Origin: Mycobacterium gordonae
Lineage (GTDB): Bacteria; Actinomycetota; Actinomycetes; Mycobacteriales; Mycobacteriaceae
Assembly (NCBI RefSeq): GCF_017086405.1
Contig: NZ_CP070973.1
Coordinates: 1,798,001-1,862,000 of the forward strand
Length of the DNA stretch: 64,000 bases
Direction: 5' to 3'
Below are positions 54,239 through 64,000 of this stretch, in pieces. Within the stretch, counting starts at the first letter, position 1. Each line of letters starts with the position of its first letter. The notes beneath the pieces are model-generated. The model saw only the letters and a list, made by a program, of their open reading frames with translations, was not told the origin of the DNA and searched no databases. The translations under genes were made by a program, and so were the position numbers.

Positions 54239-55050
54239 AAATGTGGTGTCTCGAGACATCGGAATAGCTCCGAACCTCCGTTAGGTTCGGGGCTTTTTCG
54301 GTGTGGGGCCTTTGGGTGCGCCGGTGGGTTGGTAGTCCCTGGTGGGTCGAGGGTGGAGGCGGTAGGAATACTTCTGGGAAAATTAGCCAAGCTAACGAGA
54401 TGCCGGAGCCGGCCTCCCGGGTCTGCGGATCGCGAACCGCCCTGCTCTTACCAGATCTCTCAATTCAGGATCGTTTTCAATCCGGCAGCACTGCCGGCCT
54501 GAATGCAACATCGAAAATCACACGACGACGTCGTGCACCACGTCCCTCGACTTCACCTTTGTTGGTATCCAGGAGATCGCGGAGACCATTCTGCGGCGAC
54601 GATGGGCATCCCAGGGGCGACGTCTGCGCCGATGTCGAAGGCTCCCAACGGCTGCGGCGCTAGTGTGGGGGTGAGTTCGGCGAGGGCCTTCTCATGGTCA
54701 GTGATTTCGTCGTTGAGTTGTTCCCCGCGGCGTACGAGCGGAACCCAGCGTGTGTTTGGCAGCGGCCGCGACCCTGCTGATTGGGCCGAGACCTAGGCCG
54801 GCGCAGCGGTGGATCAGTGGCATCTTCGAAACGGATGAGTTCGATGTCATCCGACATTCAGTCAGACAAGCCACAGGAAATCCACAAGCTGACCGGAGTT
54901 TCGTCAATCATAGAGTGCCACAGTCGATTTGGTATTGCTATGACTAACGCGCCACTCAAGATCGACCGCATGCGCACGAAAGTGCCGCGCCGTGAGATGC
55001 GTGGGCTGGAACGAGATGCGACGATGGCCGCCGAAATGAGTGGATCAACA
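54239..55050. other. Region between attR and the lectin gene
   Basis: About 810 bp. Holds the terminator at 54270-54300 and, at 54362-54397, a sequence resembling the island's left arm (roughly 28 of 36 positions with 37083-37118). Frames up to 120 codons exist (for example 54301-54663) but read as low-complexity Arg/Ser/Pro. I see no convincing gene. Confidence 0.5.
54270..54300 (+). terminator. Rho-independent terminator downstream of attR
   Basis: Perfect 8-bp stem CCGAACCT/AGGTTCGG, 5-base loop, followed by GGCTTTTTC. Probably the original terminator of the tRNA transcript, displaced by the insertion. Confidence 0.8.
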
Positions 55051-55509
55051 ATGATGACCCGGGTGTGCCGGGCCTCTGTCGTAGCCAGCGCGATGCTCGC
55101 TATCGCCGCGTTCGGTGCTGGCACCGCACACGCCGACGGCCCTGTGCAATTGAAGAGCCGAATGGGCGACTATTGTCTGGACGCCCCGAGTGGCAGCGAC
55201 TGGTCCCCGATAGTTATCAACCCGTGCAACGGGACCGATTTCCAGCGCTGGACTCTCACCGGCGACGGAGAACTCGAAAGCGTGGCGTTCCCCGGGAATT
55301 GCTTGGCGCCGGCGGAGTCCGGCTTTACGGCGCACCTGCGGAACTGTTTGGCTGGGTACACTCACCACTGGACAATCCATCCCAATGGGCAGGTCACCAC
55401 TTATATTGGTGCCTGCCTCAATGTTCTCGGCGGGCCGAGTCCAGGGACGTGGGTGTCCACTCAGTTTTGCGACGGCAATATCGATCAAGGCTGGGACAGT
55501 GTCCCGTGA
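55051..55509 (+). CDS. Secreted ricin-type beta-trefoil lectin protein
   Basis: 152 residues. A signal peptide (MMTRVCRASVVASAMLAIAA, cleaved near AHA-DG) is followed by one beta-trefoil repeat domain with Cys pairs and FQRWTL, the QxW motif of ricin-B lectins. Likely a sugar-binding secreted protein. The ATG at 55051 is chosen because it starts the signal peptide and follows GAGTGG; the frame is open to 54781. A decayed second copy lies downstream. Confidence 0.7.
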   Translation: MMTRVCRASVVASAMLAIAAFGAGTAHADGPVQLKSRMGDYCLDAPSGSDWSPIVINPCNGTDFQRWTLTGDGELESVAFPGNCLAPAESGFTAHLRNCLAGYTHHWTIHPNGQVTTYIGACLNVLGGPSPGTWVSTQFCDGNIDQGWDSVP

Positions 55510-56465
55510 CTGGGCCCCTGGGTCGCAGCGCCAGCCGCCGGCGTGGCTAGTGCTGACGGCGTGAGTCAGCGGAAAAGCCGGTTAGGCATCGTTTGTCTGG
55601 ACACCCCTAATGGGAGCTGAGCCAACCCGGTGGTGATTGACCCTTGCGGGTCTGCTCGACGCAGCGGGTGGCTATGGCGCAAACCGCGTCCGTCGGGTCG
55701 CCCGGAAGTTCCGGTACAGACGCTTGCAGGGTGTTCGGTTCCTCCGTCCGTAGGGGTTGGGTCAAGGCCGACCACAGTCGAGTTGACTACCTGCGCTTGC
55801 CGTGGGCGTGCAGCCGTAATACGTCCGGATGACGCGGCGTGTAGTCCGTACGGCAACGAGGTCGCCGTGGGCGGCCGGCTCGACCCTCCACTGCCACAAT
55901 CATTCGTCCGGAAAGCGACGGCGGTGTTGCAGTGCTGGACCGGCGAGACTATCGCACTGATCACTGTTTGACACGTGTTTATCAGGGTAAGTCCGGAGGG
56001 AGGCGGCATCGGAGCCGCACCGAGGAGATGACGAGATATGGACGGGTCGAAGACGGTCGATCCAGCCGCCGCAGTCATTGATTGTCCTGCGTCCCTGGTG
56101 GTAGCCGATCCGCAGCGTGAGGACAAGCCGGCCACTGCGCCCAGTCGACAGGTGACCGGTGGTGCCCATTTTGGCAACAAAGTTGTCGATAAGGCGGCAA
56201 CGCGATGCTGAGCCCGCGACGGACTGTTTGGATGGCACGTGCCCGAAACGGGCCGGCGTGTTGTGGGTTTCAGGCGGACGTTGACGGGAAGCATCCAGCC
56301 TTCCCTTACCAACGGATCCCAACGGCAGGGACCGCCACAGCCTGCGCAGTGCAATGACGGTGACGTCGTCGTCAGGGCTAACGGTGGGGGAGAGGAGGCG
56401 TGTCTTGGTAGTCGTCGCCGCATCTCGACAATCGCGTATTGAAGCCCATACTACGATCGCGAATC
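55510..56465. other. Intergenic region with lectin remnant
   Basis: About 960 bp. 55575-55660 holds the broken lectin copy. Beyond it frames such as 55630-55971 are Arg/Pro-rich and not convincing. The DNA from 56385 to 56465 should contain the promoter of the hydrolase gene. Nothing else stands out. Confidence 0.5.
55575..55660 (+). pseudogene. Degraded copy of the ricin-type lectin
   Basis: The frame reads LGIVCLDTPNGS, a stop, then ANPVVIDPCGS, aligning with GDYCLDAPSGSDWSPIVINPCNG of the intact gene upstream. A stop codon and loss of the rest of the domain mark a decayed duplicate. Confidence 0.6.
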
Positions 56466-57416
56466 ATGACTGAAGGAGCTCCTGAACTGTCGGCACAAGC
56501 GCAGGACGGCGCGATTGCCCCGCTCGATGTCAACGGCTCCGGAGTCCTTCCCCCGGTCGAAGCCAGAGTGCGCAGACTCTTTTGGCTGCTCGAGCGCCTC
56601 GCGCCCGCTTTGGGATCGCGGTGGGCAGTCGAGTTATGGTGCACCCCACCGGTTCTCGAGTCGGCTCTGCGCATGCCACCGGGGGTGTCCCCGGGCCGGC
56701 CGGTCGAAGCGTATTGGGATGGGCATCGGGTCGCTGGTGAGGAATGGGGCGAGGGACCGCCGATATATCTGGTACATGGCTGGGGCGGCCAGCGCGCGCA
56801 TCTGGCAATCTTCGTCAAACCGCTGGTGGAGGCGGGGTATCGAGTCATTGCGTTCGACCTGCCCAGCCACAACGAATCTGATCCAGGTGAGCTTGCGCCC
56901 GGGCGTACCACCGCCACTGAGTGCGCCGACGCGATTGCGGCCATGATCGAGACCCATGGGCCCGCCCACGCGGTGGTGGCTCACTCACTCGGGGCGAACG
57001 CGACTGCGTTGGCGGCGGCCCAGGGCGCACCCGTAGGGCGCTTGGTCCTATTGGCGCCAATGGGCGATTTTCCTCTCTATCTCGACTGGTTCGCCGCACG
57101 CCATGGCTTCGGTCGCCGGATCCGCGCGGGCCTGCACCGTCGTCTGGAAAAACGGATCGCCATGCCGCTGCAAGAGACGAACATGACGCGGATCGGTCGG
57201 CGAGCCAACTACCCACCACTGCTGCTCATCCACGACCCCGACGACCCGGACAGCCCCTATGCCGCCAGCAAGCGCCTGGCCGCGGCGTGGCAAGGCGCAC
57301 AATTCATGACCACACAAGGGCTCGGCCGCCTGGCGCATTACCGAATCCTGCGCCACCGTCCCGCTATTCGCGCCGGGGTGGAATTCATCGGCGCAACCAC
57401 GCAACCTGGCCCGTAG
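56466..57416 (+). CDS. Alpha/beta hydrolase
   Basis: 316 residues. LVHGWGGQ (about 110) is the oxyanion region, VAHSLGAN (~175) the nucleophile elbow, HDPDDPDSP (~258) the acid and LGRLAHYRIL (~290) the histidine region. The N-terminal 100 residues, with RLFWLLERLAPALGSRWAVELWCTPP, are typical of actinobacterial hydrolases of unknown substrate. Cytoplasmic. The ATG at 56466 follows weak ribosome binding sequence; an upstream in-frame start lies at 56439. Confidence 0.83.
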   Translation: MTEGAPELSAQAQDGAIAPLDVNGSGVLPPVEARVRRLFWLLERLAPALGSRWAVELWCTPPVLESALRMPPGVSPGRPVEAYWDGHRVAGEEWGEGPPIYLVHGWGGQRAHLAIFVKPLVEAGYRVIAFDLPSHNESDPGELAPGRTTATECADAIAAMIETHGPAHAVVAHSLGANATALAAAQGAPVGRLVLLAPMGDFPLYLDWFAARHGFGRRIRAGLHRRLEKRIAMPLQETNMTRIGRRANYPPLLLIHDPDDPDSPYAASKRLAAAWQGAQFMTTQGLGRLAHYRILRHRPAIRAGVEFIGATTQPGP

Positions 57417-57442
57417 CCCCAACGGCGCCCTAGCCGCCGATG

Positions 57443-59392
57443 TCAGGGCTGCCCATCACCCCCGTCATTGGTCACAGAGCTACCCCAGCCTGTGCCTCCG
57501 AGACCTCCAACGCCGACAGTGCCTCCGTGACCTCCGGCGTTGGGGAAACCACCATTGTTGGCACCGAGGCCGCCCGTCCCCCCGCCGGCACCGGCTGCGC
57601 CGGCGCTACCGGGGAAGGGGAAGCCCAGGGTTTCCAGGCCCCCGCCCCCGCCGCCGCCGCCGGTGCCGGGGCCGGCGTTCCCCGCCGAACCTCCGGCAGC
57701 GAATATTGCGCCGGAGGAGGCGGAACCTCCGGCGCCTCCGGCTCCTGCGGTGCCGCCGGCGTAACCGGCCCCACCGCCTCCGCCGCCGCCGCCGGCGCCG
57801 GCTGCTTGCAGGATTGCAGTACCTCCCGCGCCGCCGCCGCCGCCGGCGCCACCTGGCCCGCCGTCCGGTGCGCCGGCGCCGCCGGCGCCGCCAGAGCCGC
57901 CGACTGCTTTGGCGACGACGTTGCCGCCGGTTTCGGTGGTGGCGGTGCCGCCCGCGCCCCCAGTGCCGCCGAGACCGCCGGTGCCGTCGCCGCCGGAGAA
58001 GGCGCCGCCGCTACCGGCGTGGCCGCCCGTCCCGCCGGCACCGCCGCCACCCCCGCCGCCGGCAACGGCCGCAATGAGGCTGGCTGCGTCGTTCTTGGCG
58101 GTGCCGCCGAGTCCGCCGGCGCCGCCGTTGCCCCCGCCGCCGCCGCTGCCGTTGACGCCGCTGCCGCTGGAGTTCCCGCCGGCCCCACCGGTGCCGCCGT
58201 GGCCGCCTTGGCCGCCGTGGCCGGCGTAATCGCTGGCAAAGGTGCCGTCGTTGGATCCGCCGGTACCACCGATACCGCCGGTTCCTCCGGTGCCGCCCGC
58301 GCCGCCGTTGCCGGCTTGCCCGTAATACCCTCCACCCGGCCATACCCCGGCGCCGCCGGCCCCACCTGCACCGGCGGCACCGCCGTCGCCTCCGACACCC
58401 CCGGCGCCGGCAGTCGGCCCGCCGCTTCCGCCGCTGCCGCCATGGCCGCCGGTGCCGCCGTGGCCACCCACACCGCCCACCCCGCCGAACCCGCCAATTA
58501 GGGCCTGATTCGCGCCGCCGGCACCACCGTTACCACCGGCCCCGCCGTGATAGCCGCTCCCACCGTCGCCTCCGGGCGCGGCGTTGTCGAAGCCGGCATC
58601 GCCGACGCCGCCGCTGCCACCCGCTCCACCGGCCCCGCCGGCGCCGCCGAACAGGGAAAACAGTTGCCGGTTGATGCCACCGGCCCCGCCATCTCCGCCA
58701 TGCCCCCCGGGCCCGCTGAAGATGTTCACGCCGCCGCCCCCGCCGGCCCCGCCGGCTCCGGGGGTGCCGCCGCCGAGGAGCCCATTGGCCCCTCCTGCGC
58801 CGCCGGTTCCGCCGGGGCCGCCGAACAAGAGGAGGCCCTTCCCGCCGGCGCCGCCGTCACCGCCGTGGCCCCACAGGCCCGCCGATCCGCCGGCCCCACC
58901 GGCCTGTCCGGTGCCGCCGGAGCCCCCGTTGCCGCCATCGCCGATGAGCCACCCGCCGTCGCCACCCTTCTGTCCGGTCAACGGCGTCCCGTCGGCTCCG
59001 TTGCCGAACAGCGGGCGACCCGTCAACATCTTGACCGGGTCGTAATTGAACAGCCCCGTGGCTTGGATCTGACCGACCAGCGTCGTCAGCGGGTCGGAGG
59101 CGGCCGCCGCATTGGCCGCCTCCGCGGTCGCATACGCCCCCGCGCCCGACGTCAACGCCTGGACAAAGCGCTGATGAAACAACGCCGCCTGCGCGCTGAA
59201 CGCCTGATACTGCTGGCCGTAGGCGCCGAACAACGCAGAGATCACCGCCGAAACCTCATCCGCACCCGCCGCCAGTACCGCCGTCGTCGAGCCCGACGCC
59301 GCCGCCCCGGCAGCCTGAAGCGCCGACCCGACAGTGGCCAAATCCCCGGCAGCCGAACCGATTAACTCCGGTGCCACGGTCACAAACGACAT
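57443..59392 (-). CDS. PE_PGRS family protein
   Basis: 649 residues. PE domain at 1-~98 ([18 protein letters not shown]...) with its helical hairpin, then a linker with GRPLFGNG and a long Gly-Gly-x repeat region (GGAGG, GGTGG) to the end, GC-extreme in DNA. Expected to be exported by an ESX system and surface-exposed. 43 bp downstream of the PPE gene in the same direction. PGRS repeats are prone to collapse, so the length may vary between isolates. Confidence 0.95.
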   Translation of the reverse strand: MSFVTVAPELIGSAAGDLATVGSALQAAGAAASGSTTAVLAAGADEVSAVISALFGAYGQQYQAFSAQAALFHQRFVQALTSGAGAYATAEAANAAAASDPLTTLVGQIQATGLFNYDPVKMLTGRPLFGNGADGTPLTGQKGGDGGWLIGDGGNGGSGGTGQAGGAGGSAGLWGHGGDGGAGGKGLLLFGGPGGTGGAGGANGLLGGGTPGAGGAGGGGGVNIFSGPGGHGGDGGAGGINRQLFSLFGGAGGAGGAGGSGGVGDAGFDNAAPGGDGGSGYHGGAGGNGGAGGANQALIGGFGGVGGVGGHGGTGGHGGSGGSGGPTAGAGGVGGDGGAAGAGGAGGAGVWPGGGYYGQAGNGGAGGTGGTGGIGGTGGSNDGTFASDYAGHGGQGGHGGTGGAGGNSSGSGVNGSGGGGGNGGAGGLGGTAKNDAASLIAAVAGGGGGGGAGGTGGHAGSGGAFSGGDGTGGLGGTGGAGGTATTETGGNVVAKAVGGSGGAGGAGAPDGGPGGAGGGGGAGGTAILQAAGAGGGGGGGGAGYAGGTAGAGGAGGSASSGAIFAAGGSAGNAGPGTGGGGGGGGLETLGFPFPGSAGAAGAGGGTGGLGANNGGFPNAGGHGGTVGVGGLGGTGWGSSVTNDGGDGQP

Positions 59393-59435
59393 GGTGTCCT
59401 ACCTTCACATCAGCGCCACAGCAAACCGACACAAG

Positions 59436-61835
59436 TTAGGGCGTGGTGCCCTGCTGGAAGATGCCGGCGAGGTTGTGGCCGATGTTCTCCACGCCCGACA
59501 CGAAGTTGTACGCGGCCCCGATGCCCAGCTCGCCGACGTTGGCGATACCCGATACGGCGTTGCCGAGGTTAGAGAATCCCGAGGAGAGTTGGCCGGTGGC
59601 GTTGAACCCCGAGGTCCCAAAATTCAAGAACGGGAACGGGTTTGTGTTCTGGTAGCCCGAGACGAAGCCGCCGGTGTTGAAGACGCCGGAGCTGCCACCG
59701 GTGCCGGTGTTGAAGAAGCCCGACGAGGTGGGGGTGTCGGTGGTGTTGAAGAAGCCCGGCGCCGACGGAATGTCGATACGGGCGATCGTGACGGGGGCAG
59801 TTGTGATGCTCGGGACGTCGATGGCGGGCGCGTCGAAGCCGAAGATGTTGATCGGCGGAATGACTACCGTCGGCGTCAAGGGGCCCGGCGGGATAGTGAT
59901 CGTCGGCGTGTTGAATCCGCCCAAGTTGATCGGTGGGACGGTGAAGCTGTTCGTTGAAATGACTGGAGTGTTGTAGCCCCCAGCCGCGCCGATGGTGATG
60001 ATCGGGGCATTGAATGATGTCAGACCGATCGTTGGCAGGTTGAAAGCAGAAATAAAGCCCGCGACGCCGTTTTGGGTTATCTGGCTGCCACTGCCATTCG
60101 CCGATGTGTAGGTGATGGGGAACCCTGGGTCGCCGATCAGGATCGGAGGGATGAAGACGTTCGTTAGGTTGATGTAGGTGCCGAGGCCGTCCAACTTGCC
60201 AAACGTCTGGAATGGTATGCCGCCAACTTCGAAGTTCGCGGCCAGCGGGAGATAGACCGACGGCGCTTGAATGAAGGGGAGGTTGAACTTACCGATTGAT
60301 ATCGTGGGCGCGGTGAAACCACCCACTGTTATCGGTGGGGTCGAGAACTGCGGAATATGTACGCTCGGAAGGTTGATTCCCGGGATTGTTATCTGTGGCG
60401 CCGAAAACGCACCTATGGTAAACGAGGGTATCGTGAACTGGGAGTTGTTGATGATCGACGGTATGACCATCTTTGGCGCAAAGAAACCGCCAATATGGGC
60501 GGACGGCATGTGGATCGCGGGCAGGGTGAGGGCTGGTACGCCGATCTGAACATGCAAACTACCTTCGTAATTGCCGGTATAGAACATACCGTTGTTGAAG
60601 TTGCCGCTGTTGAACATGCCGTTGTTGAAACTGCCGGTGTTCAAAGCGCCGGTGTTGACGTTGCCGAAATTGTAGGAGCCAGTGTTGAAGCTGCCGATGT
60701 TGAAGTCGCCGGTGTTGACCCAGCCGGGGTTGAAGGAGCCCGTGTTGTAACTACCGGCGTTCCAGCCACCCGTGTTGACGGCGCCCGAATTGAAGATGCC
60801 CGTGTTGAGGTTTCCGGAATTGAAGAACCCGGTGTTGGCCAAGCCCGAGTTGCCGACGCCCGTGCTGAAGTCTCCCGAGTTGAAGACGCCGAAGCTGCCC
60901 TTGCCCGAGTTGAAGAAACCCACGCTTCCGTCACCGGAATTGAACAAGCCGAAACTATTGGCGCCCGAGTTCAGCTGGATGCCGATCTGGTTGTTCCCTG
61001 TCAGGCCGATGCCGATATTGTTATCGCCCTTGTTGGCTATACCGATATTGAAGTTGCCCAGGTTGCCGATACCCTGGTTGTTGTTGCCCAGGTTCCCGAG
61101 CAGGAAATTGTGGCTGCCGACGTTTGCGGAGCCGACATTTCCATCGCCGATGTTGGTGGATCCGAAGTTGGAATTACCGAGGTTCGCGTTGCCGATGTTT
61201 CCGAAGCCGAAGTTGCCCATGCCTATGTTGTTCATGCCGTTGTTGGCCAGGCCGATAGCAAAGTCGATCGACCTGGTGGTCGCGGCGGGTAACGCCGCGG
61301 CGGTAGCCGATGCGGCCGTCGGCGATCCGGCGATCGGCAGCAAGGCCGCAACAGCGCTCGATGCGTCGGCGTAGTAGCCGAGCATCGCGGCCACGTCCTG
61401 GGCCCACATCTCCGCATAGTCGGCCTCGACAGCCGCAATAGCCGGAAAGTTCAGCCCGAACAGATTCGTCCGCGCCAGCGACGACACCACCACACGGTTC
61501 AGCGTCACCAGGTCGGGGTGAACCGTCGCCGCCTGCACCTTCTCGAATGCTGCCACCATGGTGCGCGCCGCCACGGCCGTCTGATCGGCTTGTGCGGAAA
61601 CCGTATTGAGCCAGCCGACGTAAGGCGCGGCGGCTTCCATCATCGCCTGCGATGCCGCGCCCTGATAGGACGCGCTGGTCAGCGCTGAGGTCACCCCGTC
61701 GAAAGACCTGGCCGCCAAACCGAGTTCCGTGGCCAGATCGTCCCAAGCCTGCGCCGCGCCCAACATCGGCGCGGACCCCGCACCCGCGAATATCTGGGCC
61801 GAGTTGATCTCCGGTGGCAACACTAGGAAGCTCAT
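59436..61835 (-). CDS. PPE family protein, MPTR subfamily
   Basis: 799 residues. PPE domain at 1-~180 ([18 protein letters not shown] ...) with WDDLATELG, then MPTR repeats NxGxGN (for example [13 protein letters not shown]) spanning most of the protein, followed by a C-terminal region of PxxxIGxF-type repeats. The MPTR type is found in slow growers. Placed upstream of PE_PGRS and probably co-transcribed. Start ATG 61835 begins the PPE domain; the frame is open to 61871. Confidence 0.94.
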   Translation of the reverse strand: MSFLVLPPEINSAQIFAGAGSAPMLGAAQAWDDLATELGLAARSFDGVTSALTSASYQGAASQAMMEAAAPYVGWLNTVSAQADQTAVAARTMVAAFEKVQAATVHPDLVTLNRVVVSSLARTNLFGLNFPAIAAVEADYAEMWAQDVAAMLGYYADASSAVAALLPIAGSPTAASATAAALPAATTRSIDFAIGLANNGMNNIGMGNFGFGNIGNANLGNSNFGSTNIGDGNVGSANVGSHNFLLGNLGNNNQGIGNLGNFNIGIANKGDNNIGIGLTGNNQIGIQLNSGANSFGLFNSGDGSVGFFNSGKGSFGVFNSGDFSTGVGNSGLANTGFFNSGNLNTGIFNSGAVNTGGWNAGSYNTGSFNPGWVNTGDFNIGSFNTGSYNFGNVNTGALNTGSFNNGMFNSGNFNNGMFYTGNYEGSLHVQIGVPALTLPAIHMPSAHIGGFFAPKMVIPSIINNSQFTIPSFTIGAFSAPQITIPGINLPSVHIPQFSTPPITVGGFTAPTISIGKFNLPFIQAPSVYLPLAANFEVGGIPFQTFGKLDGLGTYINLTNVFIPPILIGDPGFPITYTSANGSGSQITQNGVAGFISAFNLPTIGLTSFNAPIITIGAAGGYNTPVISTNSFTVPPINLGGFNTPTITIPPGPLTPTVVIPPINIFGFDAPAIDVPSITTAPVTIARIDIPSAPGFFNTTDTPTSSGFFNTGTGGSSGVFNTGGFVSGYQNTNPFPFLNFGTSGFNATGQLSSGFSNLGNAVSGIANVGELGIGAAYNFVSGVENIGHNLAGIFQQGTTP

Positions 61836-62129
61836 CGCCTCAAACCTTCTTTCTCCCAGCACTTTCGGCATACAGCTCGCGGCGAGACCGCATCGAGCTC
61901 TCTCAGCGTGTCGTGCTCGGCGGCGGCCGTACAGGGGTCGAAATACCCAATCACCGGGGTGGCCCGCGATTGGGTCGGCTCATGCGCACACTGGTGGTCG
62001 GCGGGTGGGCAGTCGAAGGACGCGCTTACCCCAACGGCCGCGTTCGACCGTCAAAAGTGTTGTTTCAGAGGTGATGTCGAACCGCGCCGGAACGCGTCCC
62101 AATTCAGGGGTCGGGAAGGAGCGGGCTCG

Positions 62130-62438
62130 CTATTTTCCACCGAGTTGCAGTGGCGAGGCATTGGCGTCCTCAGCGGCGGCATACGCGCACCCGCAACCAC
62201 GCAGAGTCTCCACGAAATTGTCGTGATACGCGGCCATCTGGGCGCTCAGCTGCCGGTAGGAATCGGCGTGCCCGGAGAACAACGCCGCAATGAATGCCGA
62301 CACCTCATCGGCACCGGCGGCTGCCACCTCGCTAATCGGATCCGCAACAACGGCATTCGCGGTTCGAAGGCCCGACCCGATACCCAGCAAGTCTGCTGCG
62401 GCCTGCGCCAGCGTCGCTGGCGCGGTGACAACGAACAT
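62130..62438 (-). CDS. Short PE family protein
   Basis: 102 residues consisting only of the PE domain (MFVVTAPATLAQAAADLLG ... [25 protein letters not shown]), ending before any PGRS extension. Such PE-only proteins usually pair with a PPE partner; the PPE gene at 59436-61835 is about 300 bp downstream. ATG 62438 chosen as the PE start. Confidence 0.78.
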   Translation of the reverse strand: MFVVTAPATLAQAAADLLGIGSGLRTANAVVADPISEVAAAGADEVSAFIAALFSGHADSYRQLSAQMAAYHDNFVETLRGCGCAYAAAEDANASPLQLGGK

Positions 62439-62549
62439 CAGATCCCACCTCGCAACTCCCTGTTCGCGGGCTCGCAATGCTCATCAGCATGTCGTGCCGG
62501 CAGCTTGTGCGATAGGGGCCGAAATACCCAATCTGTGCAGTGCGGCGGC

Positions 62550-64000
62550 TTATCGCGCCAGGTGCAGACTCGTGCTCCGGGCGCGCAGGTGTTCCGGCCG
62601 GGCCTGCTGGTCCAGCAGGCCCAGTTCGATTGCCAAGAGGGTTAATTGGGGGCGGCGTCGGCGCCCGGTCTTGTCACGGATCCGATCCAAGTGTGATCGC
62701 ACGGTGCGCAGCGATATGAATAATGTCTGCGCGATCTGCTGATCTGTCTTGCCGTGGGCCAGCAACGCCAGGAGCTCCAACTCGCGTCGGCTCAGCGTGT
62801 GAGAAGCCCCGGGCTCCTTTGTCTCTGCGGGCGTTGGTTTGGAGCTGGCGGCCGCATCGAGCCCGCTGCGGTAGCGCGCGGCGATCGCGCGGTACCCCGC
62901 CGCCGTGGCGGCATCAGCGGCCTCGCGGTACAGCGCGGCGGCACCCTGCAAATCGTCGCGGTAGGCGGCGAGATCGGCCGCCGCACCTACGGCCAGCGGA
63001 TGGCGGTCCGGACCGAGGGCGGCGTCCACACAGTGCTCGGCCTCGGCGGCGGACCCGGCTGCCAGCAACGCGGGCACCACGGTGCTTACGACGAACGGGT
63101 CTTTGGCCAGCACGGGCACCCGGGCCAGCAGGGCTCTCGCCGCGTTGGCAGCCGTTTCGGGGTCACCGCCCCGAGCCACGGCCAGGTCGACACGGGTAGG
63201 GCCGCAGATGCGGTGCCACCAGCCGTCCCGCGGCCCGAGGTCTTCTAGTAGCGCCTCGGCTTCGGTGAGGCGGCCCTGCTGCAGTCGCACCCAGGCCAAG
63301 AGTTCGCGCCCGAGGAAGGACGACATCCCGGTGGGGACAGCTTCCGAGGCCTCGAGCACAGCCAGCGCGGCCGCCTCGGTTCGGTCGATATCGCCCAGGA
63401 ACCTGCTTGCCACCGCCTCAACGAGCGAAACCAACACCTCGGGGGCCGGGCCGACGTTGAGCGCGCGAGCGCCGGTGCGGATCAGGTTGACCACCGATGA
63501 CAGCTCGCCGGCGCGCATCGCCAACGCCTTCTGCAAGACGCTGACGATGATGCCGGCGCCGAATTCTTCGGGCAACTTCAGCCGCGTCGCCTCGGAGATC
63601 CCGCGGTCGATCACGGCAACACCCTCGTCGCGGCGCCCGAGCTCACACAGCGCCGCACCACGGTAGATCAATGCCGCGGCGCGGGCATGCTTGGCATCGG
63701 ACTGTTCGGCCAGCGCCAGCGCTCGATCGGCACAGGCGAGACCAGCCTCACCTTCCAGGTTGGAGTCGTGCCACATCGCCAGGCGGGCGTACAGCAAGGC
63801 CAGATCCGGACCCGGCAGCGCGGTTTCGAGTATCAGACGTGCCCGCTCGAATGCATCGAGGGCCGCCTGATGCTCACCCAGGGCCAGCTGCACAGAACCA
63901 AGGACGATGAGAAGCTTTGCGGTCAAAGCATTTCCGGATTCCCCCAGCAGTTCCACACCCTCTTGCAGCGGGGCGATCGCGGCCGCCGGATCCCCACTGG
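62550..64000 (-). CDS. LuxR-family regulator, N-terminus cut by window edge
   Basis: At least 480 residues remain. TPR-like helical repeats (AALDAFERARLILETALPGPDLALLYARLAM) fill most of it, ending in a LuxR helix-turn-helix (LSRRELELLALLAHGKTDQQIAQTLFISLRTVRSHL) at the C-terminus. This is the C-terminal part of a large MalT/LAL-type ATP-binding regulator, whose N-terminal ATPase lies beyond the window. The frame stays open to 64000. Target genes unknown; the PE/PPE cluster downstream is one possibility. Confidence 0.85.
   Translation of the reverse strand, partial: SGDPAAAIAPLQEGVELLGESGNALTAKLLIVLGSVQLALGEHQAALDAFERARLILETALPGPDLALLYARLAMWHDSNLEGEAGLACADRALALAEQSDAKHARAAALIYRGAALCELGRRDEGVAVIDRGISEATRLKLPEEFGAGIIVSVLQKALAMRAGELSSVVNLIRTGARALNVGPAPEVLVSLVEAVASRFLGDIDRTEAAALAVLEASEAVPTGMSSFLGRELLAWVRLQQGRLTEAEALLEDLGPRDGWWHRICGPTRVDLAVARGGDPETAANAARALLARVPVLAKDPFVVSTVVPALLAAGSAAEAEHCVDAALGPDRHPLAVGAAADLAAYRDDLQGAAALYREAADAATAAGYRAIAARYRSGLDAAASSKPTPAETKEPGASHTLSRRELELLALLAHGKTDQQIAQTLFISLRTVRSHLDRIRDKTGRRRRPQLTLLAIELGLLDQQARPEHLRARSTSLHLAR

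Noticed and set aside
54301..54663. 120-codon plus-strand frame after attR
   Set aside because: Low-complexity, no start signal and lies over the left-arm remnant.
57440..58501. Plus-strand Ala/Gly-rich open frame
   Set aside because: Antisense shadow of the PE_PGRS repeats; low complexity caused by Gly-Gly-x codons.

Overview
The window is high-GC mycobacterial chromosome. From 1 to about 32.8 kb the gene order matches, from memory, the M. tuberculosis Rv3215-Rv3193c block (entC, gpm2, parA-like, rhlE, TB9.4, moeZ, lipV, adnA, adnB, nudC, mrx1, uvrD2, whiB7, ABC1 kinase, PDZ/Lon protease, UPF0182). A PE_PGRS protein and an MPTR-type PPE protein at 57-62 kb point to a slow-growing species. 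Extra genes relative to M. tuberculosis (a sensor-domain lipoprotein beside nudC, dps, rtcB, the tRNA island) suggest a non-tuberculous mycobacterium; the species cannot be named from this sequence alone.

Layout. 1-32.8 kb: conserved housekeeping and stress genes, including both AdnAB helicase-nuclease subunits, the UvrD2 helicase (frameshifted here) and WhiB7 with a long attenuator-like leader. 32.9-36.8 kb: a small accessory block with a shortened GlxA-type regulator, an HD-like protein with an altered HD motif, a nitroreductase remnant, a Dps ferritin and an RtcB RNA ligase. 36.96-54.24 kb: an integrated island of about 17 kb in the initiator tRNA gene, bounded by a 44-bp direct repeat and flanked on both sides by paired TTGGGAAC motifs that look like integrase arm sites. 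54.2-64 kb: decayed sequence with a secreted lectin and a broken second copy, an alpha/beta hydrolase, PE/PPE genes and the end of a large LuxR-type regulator.

The island has three parts. The centre (41.6-44.7 kb, minus strand) holds tyrosine integrase, excisionase, a helix-turn-helix replication-like protein with an internal palindrome array, and a small zinc-finger protein. The left arm (37.3-41.4 kb, clearly richer in A+T) is one overlapping operon: an ABC/SMC-type ATPase, a cytoplasmic histidine kinase, and a response regulator fused to a phosphotransferase-like domain. It looks like a soluble two-component conflict or defence system and is the best candidate for an undescribed system. 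The right arm (44.9-53.9 kb) is a type I restriction-modification locus (hsdR-hsdS-hsdM) with a PIN-toxin pair inserted between hsdS and hsdM, followed by a convergent unknown zinc-cysteine protein.

Several conserved genes carry lesions as written: a one-base deletion in uvrD2, loss of the stop codon of the ferritin-like gene at 5.2 kb, and a membrane protein next to it without a start codon at the expected place. These may be real or assembly errors and should be verified first.
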